This document shows positions 51,877-59,626 of a stretch of 64,000 bases of DNA, piece after piece. The stretch is from NCBI GenBank assembly GCA_903833275.1, contig CAILEP010000016.1, positions 62,001 through 126,000 on the forward strand. The letters are read 5' to 3'. Under the pieces are notes generated by a model, which worked only from the letters and a program-made list of their open reading frames with translations, had not been told where the DNA came from and did not search any database. Position 1 is the stretch's first letter; each line of letters starts with the position of its first letter. Source of the DNA: an uncultured Bdellovibrionales bacterium. Lineage in GTDB: Bacteria; Bdellovibrionota; Bdellovibrionia; Bdellovibrionales; UBA1609. The translations under genes were made by a program, and so were the position numbers.

Positions 51877-51902
51877 TGGAAAAAAGTTACGGCGTACCTT
51901 TA
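51835..51902. repeat. Palindromic intergenic element, copy C
   Basis: Arms 51836-51861 and 51876-51901 (26 bases, perfect complement) with a 14-base loop. The PLA2-like gene reads through the left arm and loop and stops at 51874-51876. The convergent EEP gene ends 4 bases beyond the right arm. Same core as copies A, B and D. Confidence 0.92.
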
Positions 51903-51905
51903 ATC

Positions 51906-52748
51906 TTAGAGGAGTTCGAGCTCTGCCCACAGGGGTAGGTGATCTGAACCTTCGAGGTCGACCATGACGCGGGCTTCGTGCGGCCGCAAGCCGCGAACTA
52001 AGATTTGGTCTAGCGGCAGACCCCGGTGATCATCAGTCAGCGGCACATAGTCGAGACCGACACGCTTGGCGAGGGTGTGCACCATGATGGCGCGATCTAT
52101 AGACCAGAGATTAAAATCACCGGCCAAAACGATGGGCCCGGCGTGGCTCTTCAACACGGCCTCGAGTTGTATTAACTGCGAAGCGTAGTCGCCGTTGCCG
52201 ACAAAATTAATGCCGTGAATGTTCACGACCATCAAAGTGTTTGCCACCCCTTCAATCGGGATTTCGGTCACAACAAACATTTTTGGAGTTTTCAAAATCG
52301 GCTCGCGCGCGTTGCTGCGGACCCCGTAAGAATTGGCAACCGCAAATCGCGTGCCGGTGGTGACCCCAGTAAATTCACTTTGGCCTTTTGAAAAACTCTG
52401 CGCGCTCAACCATTGCATGGTGCCGAGGTTTTTAAAAAAGCGCTCGTAACGACCGCCAACCATAGACTCTTCGATAAAAACAAAATCAGCGACGTGCGAA
52501 AAATAATCGACGGTGCGAAGAGCGAGGTCGTCGGTGAATTTATGAACATTCCAGATCGCAAATTTCAAGCGATCGCCGATGCGCACTTTTGCGGTGCGCG
52601 CTTGGTTGTAGCGCACGATTTCAACGCGCTCTGAAACGGTCGACACTTGCGCTGCATTGAATTTACCCATTGCCGCCAAAACCTTAGGCGAATGCGACGC
52701 TGACAACAAAGCCGCACACGAAAGAATTTTGGTAATAGCCGACACCAT
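51906..52748 (-). CDS. Endonuclease/exonuclease/phosphatase family protein, exported
   Basis: The start at 52748 (MVSAITKILSCAALLSAS) gives a signal peptide and has GGGGGG upstream; a longer frame reaches 52838. The 280-residue protein has the EEP fold: LKFAIWNVHKFTDD (Asn of the metal site), FVFIEESM (Glu), VVNIHGINFV, VLAGDFNLWSIDR (Asp-x-Asn) and GSDHLPLWAELEL (Asp-His). EEP enzymes hydrolyse phosphodiesters (DNA, RNA, phospholipids or inositol phosphates). The signal suggests nuclease or sphingomyelinase-type action outside the cytoplasm. Confidence 0.85.
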   Translation of the reverse strand: MVSAITKILSCAALLSASHSPKVLAAMGKFNAAQVSTVSERVEIVRYNQARTAKVRIGDRLKFAIWNVHKFTDDLALRTVDYFSHVADFVFIEESMVGGRYERFFKNLGTMQWLSAQSFSKGQSEFTGVTTGTRFAVANSYGVRSNAREPILKTPKMFVVTEIPIEGVANTLMVVNIHGINFVGNGDYASQLIQLEAVLKSHAGPIVLAGDFNLWSIDRAIMVHTLAKRVGLDYVPLTDDHRGLPLDQILVRGLRPHEARVMVDLEGSDHLPLWAELELL

Positions 52749-52846
52749 CAGGCCCCCCTTGGCGTAGGCCTGCAATATCGAGGTTCGCGCAAAAAGTCGC
52801 AACCCACTTGCCGCCCCCGCCAATAATGTGTAAATCATTCAGCCTA

Positions 52847-53644
52847 ATGAAGAGGCAATCCCCAAAAAAATGCAAACTCAGCGTCAACGTGAACAAGATC
52901 GCAACCCTGCGCAATTCACGCGGCGGCAATGTACCTGATGTGATTGCGGTGTGCCGCGATCTGATATCTTTCGGAGCAGAGGGCATCACCATCCACCCCC
53001 GCCCCGATGGGCGCCACATTCGGGTCAATGATGTTTACCAAATCTCTAAGTTGTTGAAAAAAATTAACCAAGCGCGCAGCAAGGCTTCGAAAATTGAATT
53101 CAATATTGAGGGCTACCCGAACGCCGAGTTCTTTAAATTTCTCAAAGACACGCGGCCTGACCAAGCGACGCTGGTGCCTGACCCGCCCGATGTTTTGACT
53201 TCAAACGCCGGTTGGAAGCTCGCTGAAAACGAAAATAAATTGCGCTCGGTGCTTCGAAAAGTTCACGGTTTCGGAGTGCGCTCGTCAATATTTGTCGATG
53301 TTTTTAAATTTAACACCGCTGAAGAGCGAGCGCTCGCTCGGCTGAAACCGAATCGCATCGAGCTTTACACTGAACGTTACGCTCAAGATTATGACAGCTC
53401 AGCTCGTGAGCGAAAAAACAGTGCTACAGCCTACGCGCGCGTGGCCACCATCGCTGAAAACCTCGGCATCGAAGTGAACGCGGGCCACGATCTCACCTCT
53501 GAAAATGTCGGCTATCTACTCAAAGAAACCCCGCAAATTTTAGAGTGCTCGATTGGCCACGCGCTCGTCGCCGAAGCGCTTTATCTTGGGTTCAAAAAGA
53601 CGATCGAAAAATACAAAAAAGCCATGCGGTCGGCGCGTGTTTGA
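52847..53644 (+). CDS. pdxJ: Pyridoxine 5'-phosphate synthase
   Basis: Condenses 1-deoxyxylulose 5-phosphate with 3-amino-2-oxopropyl phosphate in vitamin B6 synthesis. The start at 52847 (MKRQSPKKCKLSVNVNKIAT) is tentative; frames upstream are open to 52808. The 265-residue product has LSVNVNKIATLRNSRGGN, GITIHPRPDGRHIRVNDV, FNIEGYPNAEFF, ATLVPDPPDVLTSNAGW and ELYTERYA, then AGHDLTSENV and SIGHALVAEAL near the end, matching the PdxJ barrel. The next gene overlaps by 8 bases. PdxA is not present. Confidence 0.93.
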   Translation: MKRQSPKKCKLSVNVNKIATLRNSRGGNVPDVIAVCRDLISFGAEGITIHPRPDGRHIRVNDVYQISKLLKKINQARSKASKIEFNIEGYPNAEFFKFLKDTRPDQATLVPDPPDVLTSNAGWKLAENENKLRSVLRKVHGFGVRSSIFVDVFKFNTAEERALARLKPNRIELYTERYAQDYDSSARERKNSATAYARVATIAENLGIEVNAGHDLTSENVGYLLKETPQILECSIGHALVAEALYLGFKKTIEKYKKAMRSARV

Positions 53645-54500
53645 CTATAATTGTGGGCCACTCAAAATCACTCAACTTCGCGCGCTCAAAGATAATTATA
53701 TTTACCTAGTCGCAGCCAGCAAAGGCACACGGGCCGGCGTCGCCGTAACGGCTGAAAGTCGCGCGGGCACCGCCGCTGGCAACGATGTCGTCGTCATTGA
53801 CCCAAGCGAAGCTGGGCCGGTGATCAAATATCTTGATCAGAAAAAATTGCGCCTGACCAAAATTCTCAACACCCACCACCACCCCGATCACGTGGGCGGC
53901 AATCTCGAGCTCAAAGAGCGCTACAAATGCGAGATTTACTGCTCAGCCCATGATTTTAATCGTACACCGGGCGCCGATCACAAACTGCAGAGACGTGATC
54001 GCCTCGAGTTGTTCAACGTGCCCTTTGAGGTTTACGCCGTGCCTGGCCACACTTTGGGGGCGATCGTATTTTACTCCCCAGAGGCGAAAGTGGCTTTTAC
54101 TGGCGACACGCTGTTTACTTTGGGCTGTGGCCGGCTGTTTGAGGGCACTTCCGAACAAATGTTCAATAGCCTCAAGCTGATGAGGGCTTGGCCCGATGAC
54201 ACTCAGCTGTTTTGTGGTCACGAGTACACCCTTCAAAATGGCGCATTCGCTCTGAGCATTGCAAAAGGGGTCGGCCGAGCGACGCAAGAATCTGATAACT
54301 CTGCGCTAATTGAAAAACTTCAAAATAAGTTAGAGGCCACCAAAGCGAGGCTGGCTAAGGGTCTTCCGACCGTACCTAGCAGCTGGAGTGAAGAAAAAGC
54401 CCTCAATCCGTTTCTAACGGCGCAAAATCTCGTGCTTTTTACCCGTTTACGCCAATTAAAAGATGAATTTAAACTTGAGGCTCAGGGCGGCATGCGGTAA
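53637..54500 (+). CDS. gloB: Hydroxyacylglutathione hydrolase (glyoxalase II)
   Basis: The start at 53637 (GTG) overlaps the pdxJ stop; frames further upstream lie inside pdxJ. The 287-residue protein has an MBL fold with ILNTHHHPDHVGGN (zinc motif), AVPGHTLGAIVFY, FTGDTLFTLGCGRLFEGT and FCGHEYTLQNGAF, then the glyoxalase-II C-terminal helices. Near residue 30 an insertion of about 15 residues (GTRAGVAVTAESRAG) is absent in most family members. It hydrolyses S-lactoylglutathione in methylglyoxal detoxification. Confidence 0.9.
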   Translation: MFDYNCGPLKITQLRALKDNYIYLVAASKGTRAGVAVTAESRAGTAAGNDVVVIDPSEAGPVIKYLDQKKLRLTKILNTHHHPDHVGGNLELKERYKCEIYCSAHDFNRTPGADHKLQRRDRLELFNVPFEVYAVPGHTLGAIVFYSPEAKVAFTGDTLFTLGCGRLFEGTSEQMFNSLKLMRAWPDDTQLFCGHEYTLQNGAFALSIAKGVGRATQESDNSALIEKLQNKLEATKARLAKGLPTVPSSWSEEKALNPFLTAQNLVLFTRLRQLKDEFKLEAQGGMR

Positions 54501-54547
54501 GTAATCTGGCTCAAATGAAATGATGAATGACCTGACGGAGGGTTGTT

Positions 54548-54727
54548 ATGGCTAAAAAAGGTAAAGTTCGAATCGTAACTCTTGAGTGCACCGAAGCGCG
54601 CGCGCTTGGTCAGTCACCCTCACGTTACACAACTCGCAAAAATTTTCAGACGCACCCAGAGCGTTTAGAAAAGAAAAAATATAACCCCAACATGCGCAAA
54701 CACACGCTCCACAAGGAAATCAAATAA
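54548..54727 (+). CDS. rpmG: 50S ribosomal protein bL33, zinc-free form
   Basis: A 59-residue ribosomal protein: [20 protein letters not shown], then [20 protein letters not shown] and [14 protein letters not shown]. The Arg/Lys-rich pattern and the KxYNPxxxKHTxHKE end are diagnostic of bL33. The cysteine pairs of the zinc-binding form are absent (one lone Cys), so this is the C-minus type. GGAGGG lies just before the ATG. It is too short to be found by simple length filters. The next gene begins on its stop (TAATG). Confidence 0.96.
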   Translation: MAKKGKVRIVTLECTEARALGQSPSRYTTRKNFQTHPERLEKKKYNPNMRKHTLHKEIK

Positions 54728-55167
54728 TGCTTCGCACATCGCTCGTATTACTTACTTCAGTTTTAGCATTATCTCTTGGCGCTTGTTCTTCAAAATCTAA
54801 AAAAGCAGATGCTCCGGCTGCGAAGCCTGCGGCCGCTGCAGCAACAACGGCACCTGCCGCTGTAACTGCGAAAAAAGGCGGCAAAGCTGTTTCGAAAAAA
54901 GCAGCGGCGAAAACTGAAGCGGCGACAGCTCAGCCTGCGGCTAAAGAAGCTGCGGCAAAAGAAAGTGGTTCAACAGTGACCTGCAAATCAGGTTCAACTG
55001 TTCGCGAACTTACTGTCGTAACCAAAGACGGCCATTGCGCTGTTAATTACACTAAAGACGGAGCCACCACCGAGATCGCAACGGGCGCTCTAACGTCAAA
55101 CCATTGCAAAGAAACCCAAGAAAAAGTGAAAGAAAATCTGGTTAAGGCTGGATATAGCTGCGAATAG
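54727..55167 (+). CDS. Ala/Lys-rich lipoprotein of unknown function
   Basis: A 146-residue protein with lipobox LSLGACSSK (Cys near residue 20). A low-complexity Ala/Lys/Pro/Thr stretch follows (about residues 25-75, KKADAPAAKPAAAAATTAPA), then a small domain with four Cys (VTCKSGSTVRELTV, DGHCAVNYT, NHCKETQ, and the final SCE). The Ala/Lys linker probably spans the periplasm or peptidoglycan. No family is recognised. The ATG overlaps the rpmG stop; a terminator follows at 55236. Confidence 0.7.
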   Translation: MLRTSLVLLTSVLALSLGACSSKSKKADAPAAKPAAAAATTAPAAVTAKKGGKAVSKKAAAKTEAATAQPAAKEAAAKESGSTVTCKSGSTVRELTVVTKDGHCAVNYTKDGATTEIATGALTSNHCKETQEKVKENLVKAGYSCE

Positions 55168-55235
55168 ATTTTCGCGTCATAGAGTTGCGCACTATTAGAC
55201 TCGCGCAACATCAAGAAACGCAACATTCACGATCG

Positions 55236-55263
55236 AAGGCTCGCCTAACAGCGGGCCTTTTTT
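55236..55263 (+). terminator. Rho-independent terminator after the bL33-lipoprotein unit
   Basis: AAGGCTCGC pairs with GCGGGCCTT (one G-U pair; loop CTAACA), followed by a T run. The stem closely matches the one at 19685. Confidence 0.9.
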
Positions 55264-55302
55264 ATTGGTTCTCACTCGCGGCCCGTGCTAGCCTTTTCGT
55301 CT

Positions 55303-55881
55303 ATGTGGTGGCGCATTTTTATACCTTCATGGCGTTTTTTCGATCGAGTGGGGTTGGCCCCTCGCCTTTTCGTCAAAGTGGCTAGTCGCACGAAGTCGGC
55401 CAATGCTGGGCGCACCACCAATGCCGAAGGCACTGCCAATGCCGAAGGCACTGCCAATGCCGAAGGCACCGCCAATACCGTAGGCTCCGCCAATATTGCC
55501 GGCACCGCCCCTAGCGATTGGCGACAAATCAAACTACCCGTGCGCGGCTCTTGGTTTTCTTTGATATTTAACCCGACCGGCAATTTGGCGCACGCTCGAA
55601 ATAATTTGTACGAACGCTTGTTGCTCGAGGCCCAAAGCACAGAAGACGTCGAAGCCCTCACCTCTTATAAATTAACCGAACATATTAGCCGCGAACATAT
55701 TTTGAGAAACAACTGGGCCCGCGCCGGCACGAAGTTTCAGTTTAAATTAGTCGCGACGAGTGGCGTAGCCACCAATATTGGCGTAGCCACCAACATTGGC
55801 GAAGCCACCAACATTGGTGGCCCCGCCGCAGCCGGCGCCGTGGCCGCGCAAGAATTCGTTAGCGAAGTGAGCTCGGTGTGA
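55303..55881 (+). CDS. Unknown protein with two tandem-repeat inserts, upstream of HTTM gene
   Basis: The start at 55303 (MWWRIFIPSWRFFDRVG) is tentative; an upstream ATG at 55285 lies in frame and no ribosome site is clear. The 192-residue product has a conserved-looking core (WRFFDRVGLAPRLF at the start; WFSLIFNPTGNLAHARNNLYERLL in the middle; FQFKLV near the end). Two Gly/Ala-rich repeat stretches, NAEGTA-type and NIGVAT-type, lie before and after that core, each of period six residues (18 bp). The two arrays look like insertions. The gene is coupled to the HTTM gene by GTGA overlap. No function can be assigned. Confidence 0.55.
   Translation: MWWRIFIPSWRFFDRVGLAPRLFVKVASRTKSANAGRTTNAEGTANAEGTANAEGTANTVGSANIAGTAPSDWRQIKLPVRGSWFSLIFNPTGNLAHARNNLYERLLLEAQSTEDVEALTSYKLTEHISREHILRNNWARAGTKFQFKLVATSGVATNIGVATNIGEATNIGGPAAAGAVAAQEFVSEVSSV
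55402..55509. repeat. 18-bp tandem array (six units) inside the coding region
   Basis: Six consecutive 18-bp units. Three are near-identical (AATGCCGAAGGCACTGCC); the outer ones are degenerate. In frame they encode NAGRTT, NAEGTA three times, NTVGSA and NIAGTA. Because the period is a multiple of three, copy-number change would keep the frame. Confidence 0.92.
55762..55815. repeat. 18-bp tandem array (three units) near the C-terminal coding region
   Basis: Three units of GGCGTAGCCACCAATATT with one or two base differences, encoding GVATNI, GVATNI and GEATNI. Same period and similar word content as the array at 55402, but a different register. Confidence 0.9.
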
Positions 55882-56576
55882 GTCTGCTTTGGGTCGAGCG
55901 CTTAATTTCAATCGCGGTCGTTTTGCAAACGCTTGAGAGTTTTGCCGTCGCCCCCTGGCCATGGGCGATTGTCGAAGGCGAAACAGCGCGAAGCTTACGA
56001 CCCTTTCTCAAACACTATCGGGTGCTGCTCGCGATTCGTCTTATCGCGGCGCTGGCGACGCTGGTCGGCGCGCCTGAGTTTTTATCACTGTCGTTGTACG
56101 CCCAGCTTTTTACCACGTGGCTAATCGCGGTGCGCTGGAGGGGTACATTTAACGGCGGCAGCGATTGCATGACCTTTCAAATTTTGGCAGCGTGCTTTGT
56201 GGCCTCGATATTTAACGGCCATGCTCAGGTGCAGACTGCGGCGTTATTTTATATCGGCGCTCAAGTGCTGCTGTCCTATTTCGTGGCCGGAGTTGCAAAG
56301 TTGCGCGAACCCGAATGGCGAAATGGGCACTCACTCGCGCAGTTTTTGGGCCGCTCTCGACCGCTTCGATTGCTGTCGTGGCTGACCATCGGCTTCGAGT
56401 GCGCGGCACCGCTTTGCCTGCTGAGCCCGGCGATTTGCGCGGCTTATCTGGCGACGGCTCTCGCTTTTCACGTCTTAAATTTTTATTTCTTTGGCTTAAA
56501 CAGATTTGTCTTTGTCTGGGCCGCGGGCTACCCGGCTTTATTGATAACGACGATCGCGTTGCACGCAAGGCATTAG
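55878..56576 (+). CDS. HTTM-domain (vitamin K carboxylase-like) membrane protein
   Basis: A 232-residue protein with about six hydrophobic segments. Motifs include FNGGSDCMTFQILAACF and VAGVAKLREPEWRNGHSL, the patterns of the HTTM domain shared with gamma-carboxylases and related bacterial membrane proteins. GTG start overlapping the preceding stop. The substrate is unknown; the upstream repeat-bearing protein is probably the partner because of tight coupling. Compared with full gamma-carboxylases it lacks the C-terminal lumenal domain. Confidence 0.65.
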   Translation: MSLLWVERLISIAVVLQTLESFAVAPWPWAIVEGETARSLRPFLKHYRVLLAIRLIAALATLVGAPEFLSLSLYAQLFTTWLIAVRWRGTFNGGSDCMTFQILAACFVASIFNGHAQVQTAALFYIGAQVLLSYFVAGVAKLREPEWRNGHSLAQFLGRSRPLRLLSWLTIGFECAAPLCLLSPAICAAYLATALAFHVLNFYFFGLNRFVFVWAAGYPALLITTIALHARH

Positions 56577-56580
56577 GGCG

Positions 56581-56661
56581 CAGACGCGTCTTGAGGACAG
56601 TCGCGTCTTGAGGACAGTCGCGTCTTGAGCACAGTCGCGCCTTGAGCACAGTCGCGCTCGG
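56581..56661. repeat. 17-bp tandem array, 4.8 units, intergenic
   Basis: Unit CAGTCGCGTCTTGAGGA; copies start at 56581, 56598, 56615, 56632 and 56649 (last partial). It begins 4 bases after the HTTM stop. The period is not a multiple of three and it lies outside coding sequence. Confidence 0.92.
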
Positions 56662-56686
56662 CCCGCCGACTCAACTTTCTCCGTTA

Positions 56687-56725
56687 GACTATTTCTCTGT
56701 GAGACTATTTTTCTGTGAGACTATA
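56687..56725. repeat. 16-bp tandem repeat across the phoU stop
   Basis: GACTATTTCTCTGTGA at 56687-56702, a copy with one change at 56703-56718, and GACTATA at 56719-56725. The stop codon of phoU (56705-56707) lies in the second copy, so the outer copy duplicates the last codons of phoU. Confidence 0.88.
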
Positions 56726-57391
56726 AGTGATGAATTTTTCGGGCGAGTGCCGAACGATTTTGCCTTCGATCATGTAGATCACATCCTCACTAATATTAGT
56801 GGCGTAATCGGCGACGCGTTCAAGGTGACGCGAGATCGAAAGATAATGAATAAGTGACTCGACATGGTCGGGGTTGTCGCGAATGCCTTGGTACACACGG
56901 GCGTACATCGTCTTATTGATTTCATCGACCGCGTCGTCATCTTCGCAGACTTTTTTGGCAAGTATGACATCGCCGCGAACCATGGCGTCGAGGGCGTTCT
57001 TGACCATTTCGAGCGAGAGCTTCCACATATTTTCGAAATCAAACGGGATCGGCGTCGGTGGGTTTTTGCCCAAGTAAACAACACGTTCGGCAATGTTGAC
57101 TCCGAGATCGCCAATGCGCTCGATGTCGCTATTGATTTTCAAAATTGAAACCACAAACCGCAGATCCTGAGCAAGTGGTTGATGAAGCGCCAAAATCTTT
57201 AAGCAGTCTTCTTCAATTTCAACTTCTTTAAGATCAATTTGGTGATCGCTATCGATCACTTCTTGAGCCAAACGAGCATCGAGTTTTTGCAATGAAGAGC
57301 CGGCTTTACGAATGCTTTGTTCGGCTAATCCGCCAAGAAAGAGAATCTTGCTTTTGAGTGCGTCGAGTTCGTGTGCGAGGTGAGCTGACAT
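56705..57391 (-). CDS. phoU: Phosphate signalling regulator PhoU
   Basis: A 228-residue all-helical protein made of two PhoU repeats. AHLAHELDALKSKILFLGGL opens it, EVIDSDHQIDLKEVEIEEDC and LRFVVSILKINSDIERIGDL (the conserved E-R-I-G-D metal site) follow, and the second half has SIHLERVADYATNISEDVIY in the form SRHLERVADY. PhoU couples phosphate transport to PhoR activity and keeps PhoR inhibited in phosphate excess. It follows phoR by 37 bases. The gene end carries a 16-bp tandem duplication. Confidence 0.93.
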   Translation of the reverse strand: MSAHLAHELDALKSKILFLGGLAEQSIRKAGSSLQKLDARLAQEVIDSDHQIDLKEVEIEEDCLKILALHQPLAQDLRFVVSILKINSDIERIGDLGVNIAERVVYLGKNPPTPIPFDFENMWKLSLEMVKNALDAMVRGDVILAKKVCEDDDAVDEINKTMYARVYQGIRDNPDHVESLIHYLSISRHLERVADYATNISEDVIYMIEGKIVRHSPEKFITYSLTEK

Positions 57392-57428
57392 AACGGCCTC
57401 TGTTTTTTGAGGCCAATATTGGCCTCGA

Positions 57429-58709
57429 TTAGGCGGGCAAATGGATCGTAAACGTGCTGCCGCGACCTACCTGACTTTGTACCTCGACGTGGCCGCGGTG
57501 AGCAATTGAAATGTGTTTTACAATCGACAGCCCGAGGCCGGTGCCGCCCAGTTCGCGACTGCGGGCTTTGTCGACGCGATAAAAACGTTCAAAAATTCGC
57601 GCCAATTGTTTTTCGGCGATACCGATGCCCTCATCTGAAACGCGAATGTGAATCTCAAAACCAACGGGCTCGGCGGTGACCTTGATTGCCTTGCCCTCAT
57701 CGCTGTATCGAATCGCATTGTCGATTAAATTAATCACCGCTTGCTCGATCAAAAAAGGGTCGATGGCGGCTTTTAAATCGCCAGAGCAAAACATCTCAAG
57801 ACGAATCTGTTTTTGTTCGGCTTTCGGCATACACATCTCGAGCGCCGAAGCGATGACCGGCTGCAGGCGCTCAAATTTGAGTTCAATTTGATTAGTCGTT
57901 TGATCGCGCTCGATACGCGAGAGCATCAGAATGTCTTCAATAATGCGGCCAAGCCGTGCGGCGTGACGCTGTATAATGTTGAGAAACTTTTTGATCTCTA
58001 AGGGGTCGGTGACCGCCGGGTTCAACAGGGTTTCGGCAAAACCTTGAATCGAGGTCAACGGGGTTCTCAGCTCGTGCGAAACATTGGCGACAAAATTTCG
58101 ACGCATGCCTTCGAGCTCGCGAATGTGGGTGACGTCGGAGAACACCATGACGACTCCAGATTGCGCGGTGCCGGCGATGCGCAAAGGGCTGACGTTAAAT
58201 TGCAAGAACTGCGTTTTGGCGCCCTCGATTTCGATTTCACGCGAGAGCAATTCGCCGCTGGCCGAGAGCCCGTCGATCATTTCGAGTACTTCAGCGATGC
58301 GCAGAACTTCATTGAGCGATCGCCCGACGGCGTCTTGGGGCTGCACTTCGAGAATTTGGCCGGCGGCGCGATTGAGGTAAAGCACGCGGCGCTGGTGGTC
58401 GACAGCGACGACCCCTTCGGTCATGCTAAAAAGCAGGGCATCTTGCTCGTTTTTTTGCGCCGTGATGGTGTGAATTCGATGGCGCAGTTGTGAACGAATC
58501 TTTTTGAGGGCGGCCCGCAACGTGTCGGCGGCCCGCGTGAGGCGTGAGGTTACCGCCATACCGAATATCAGATCGATCGCGAGAGTCATTAGGGCCGAGG
58601 CGAACGGGGTTACTCCTGCATTTACCAACAAAAGCGCAAGCAAAACGCTCAAAGTTGTGAAAACAATGAGACTTAGAAAGACCTGCCAAAACAGTTTTTT
58701 TGAATTCAT
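57429..58709 (-). CDS. phoR: Phosphate-type sensor histidine kinase PhoR
   Basis: A 426-residue kinase with two membrane helices close together (about residues 5-28 and 38-55), as in PhoR. A charged linker and a PAS domain follow (LLFSMTEGVVAVDHQRRVLY), then HisKA (NVSHELRTPLTSIQGFAETL, phospho-His near 213) and HATPase (NLIDNAIRYSDEG, SDEGIGIAEKQLARIFERFY, GGTGLGLSIVKHI). It lacks a periplasmic sensor domain, which fits signalling through a transport complex. It lies between phoB and phoU in the same operon. Confidence 0.9.
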   Translation of the reverse strand: MNSKKLFWQVFLSLIVFTTLSVLLALLLVNAGVTPFASALMTLAIDLIFGMAVTSRLTRAADTLRAALKKIRSQLRHRIHTITAQKNEQDALLFSMTEGVVAVDHQRRVLYLNRAAGQILEVQPQDAVGRSLNEVLRIAEVLEMIDGLSASGELLSREIEIEGAKTQFLQFNVSPLRIAGTAQSGVVMVFSDVTHIRELEGMRRNFVANVSHELRTPLTSIQGFAETLLNPAVTDPLEIKKFLNIIQRHAARLGRIIEDILMLSRIERDQTTNQIELKFERLQPVIASALEMCMPKAEQKQIRLEMFCSGDLKAAIDPFLIEQAVINLIDNAIRYSDEGKAIKVTAEPVGFEIHIRVSDEGIGIAEKQLARIFERFYRVDKARSRELGGTGLGLSIVKHISIAHRGHVEVQSQVGRGSTFTIHLPA

Positions 58710-58727
58710 AAGCTTTTGGGATATCGA

Positions 58728-59525
58728 TCAGACGATATCTTTAAAGCGATACCCTACACCACGAACGGTTTCAATCAAATGACCATGGTCGCCGAGCTTT
58801 TTTCGGAGGCCCACCATCTGAAAATCGATGGTGCGGTCGGTAACGGCGTAGTTTTCACCTCGAATGGCTTCAACAATCTGGGTGCGGGTGTAAACCCAAC
58901 CCGGTCGCTGCGCAAGAAATTGTAAAATTCTGAATTCTGACTGAGTTAAATCGAGGCGCTCGCCATTTGCGGCGGCCTCTACGCGACCGATGTTGATTTC
59001 GATGGCCCCGTGTCTGATGACGTCTTGCGATGCTGCGGTGCTCGACTTCTGCGCACGCCGTAAAACCGCCTCAACGCGAGCACTGAGCACCTTCGGGCTG
59101 AAGGGCTTAGTCACGTAATCGTCAGCGCCAAGCTCAAGGCCTCTAACGATATCTGACTCTTCGCCTCTGGCCGTAACCATTATTATCGGAGTCGCCTTGG
59201 TCTTGGCGTTCTCTTTTGCGCGTTTGCAGATTTCGAGGCCGCTCATCCCCGGGAGCATTATGTCGAGTAGCACCAAGTCGGGTTGCTTAAGCTCAAGGGC
59301 GCGAAAGCCCTCTTCTCCGGTGCCGAAGGTTTCAACACTGTAACCCTCAAGCGCGAGGTTAAAACGCATAAGCTCAGAGATATCTTGCTCGTCTTCGATG
59401 ATATAGATTCTTTTGGCCTTCTTATCGATCATAGTGTGGTCCGGCGTGAGCGGTTTCGGCTGCTGTTGCGGCATCTGCTGCGCTGATGGTTGCAGTTTCG
59501 GCGACTGAGTCGGGAGCGTCAACAT
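58728..59525 (-). CDS. phoB: Phosphate-type response regulator PhoB, with Pro/Gln-rich N-terminal extension
   Basis: The start at 59525 has AGGAGG eight bases upstream, so the N-terminal stretch MLTLPTQSPKLQPSAQQ, rich in Pro and Gln, is probably translated; PhoB proteins normally begin near residue 40 here. The 265-residue product then has a receiver domain (RIYIIEDEQDISEL, phospho-Asp in LVLLDIMLPGMSG, Lys in YVTKPFSPK) and an OmpR-type winged helix (RLDLTQSEFRILQFLAQRPG, TDRTIDFQMVGLRKKLG). It regulates the pho regulon. First gene of phoB-phoR-phoU. Confidence 0.92.
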   Translation of the reverse strand: MLTLPTQSPKLQPSAQQMPQQQPKPLTPDHTMIDKKAKRIYIIEDEQDISELMRFNLALEGYSVETFGTGEEGFRALELKQPDLVLLDIMLPGMSGLEICKRAKENAKTKATPIIMVTARGEESDIVRGLELGADDYVTKPFSPKVLSARVEAVLRRAQKSSTAASQDVIRHGAIEINIGRVEAAANGERLDLTQSEFRILQFLAQRPGWVYTRTQIVEAIRGENYAVTDRTIDFQMVGLRKKLGDHGHLIETVRGVGYRFKDIV

Positions 59526-59626
59526 CGAAAAGACCTCCTGTAAGTGCATTCGGCGGTACTGCTGTTGTTTTACCCACTCTGGGCACCCCGGTGAAGCGGT
59601 TTAGGGCGGCCTAACGGAGATCAAAC

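Noticed and set aside
55402-55815. CRISPR array
   Set aside because: The units are contiguous with no spacers, of 18 bp and in frame within a coding region; no cas genes are present.
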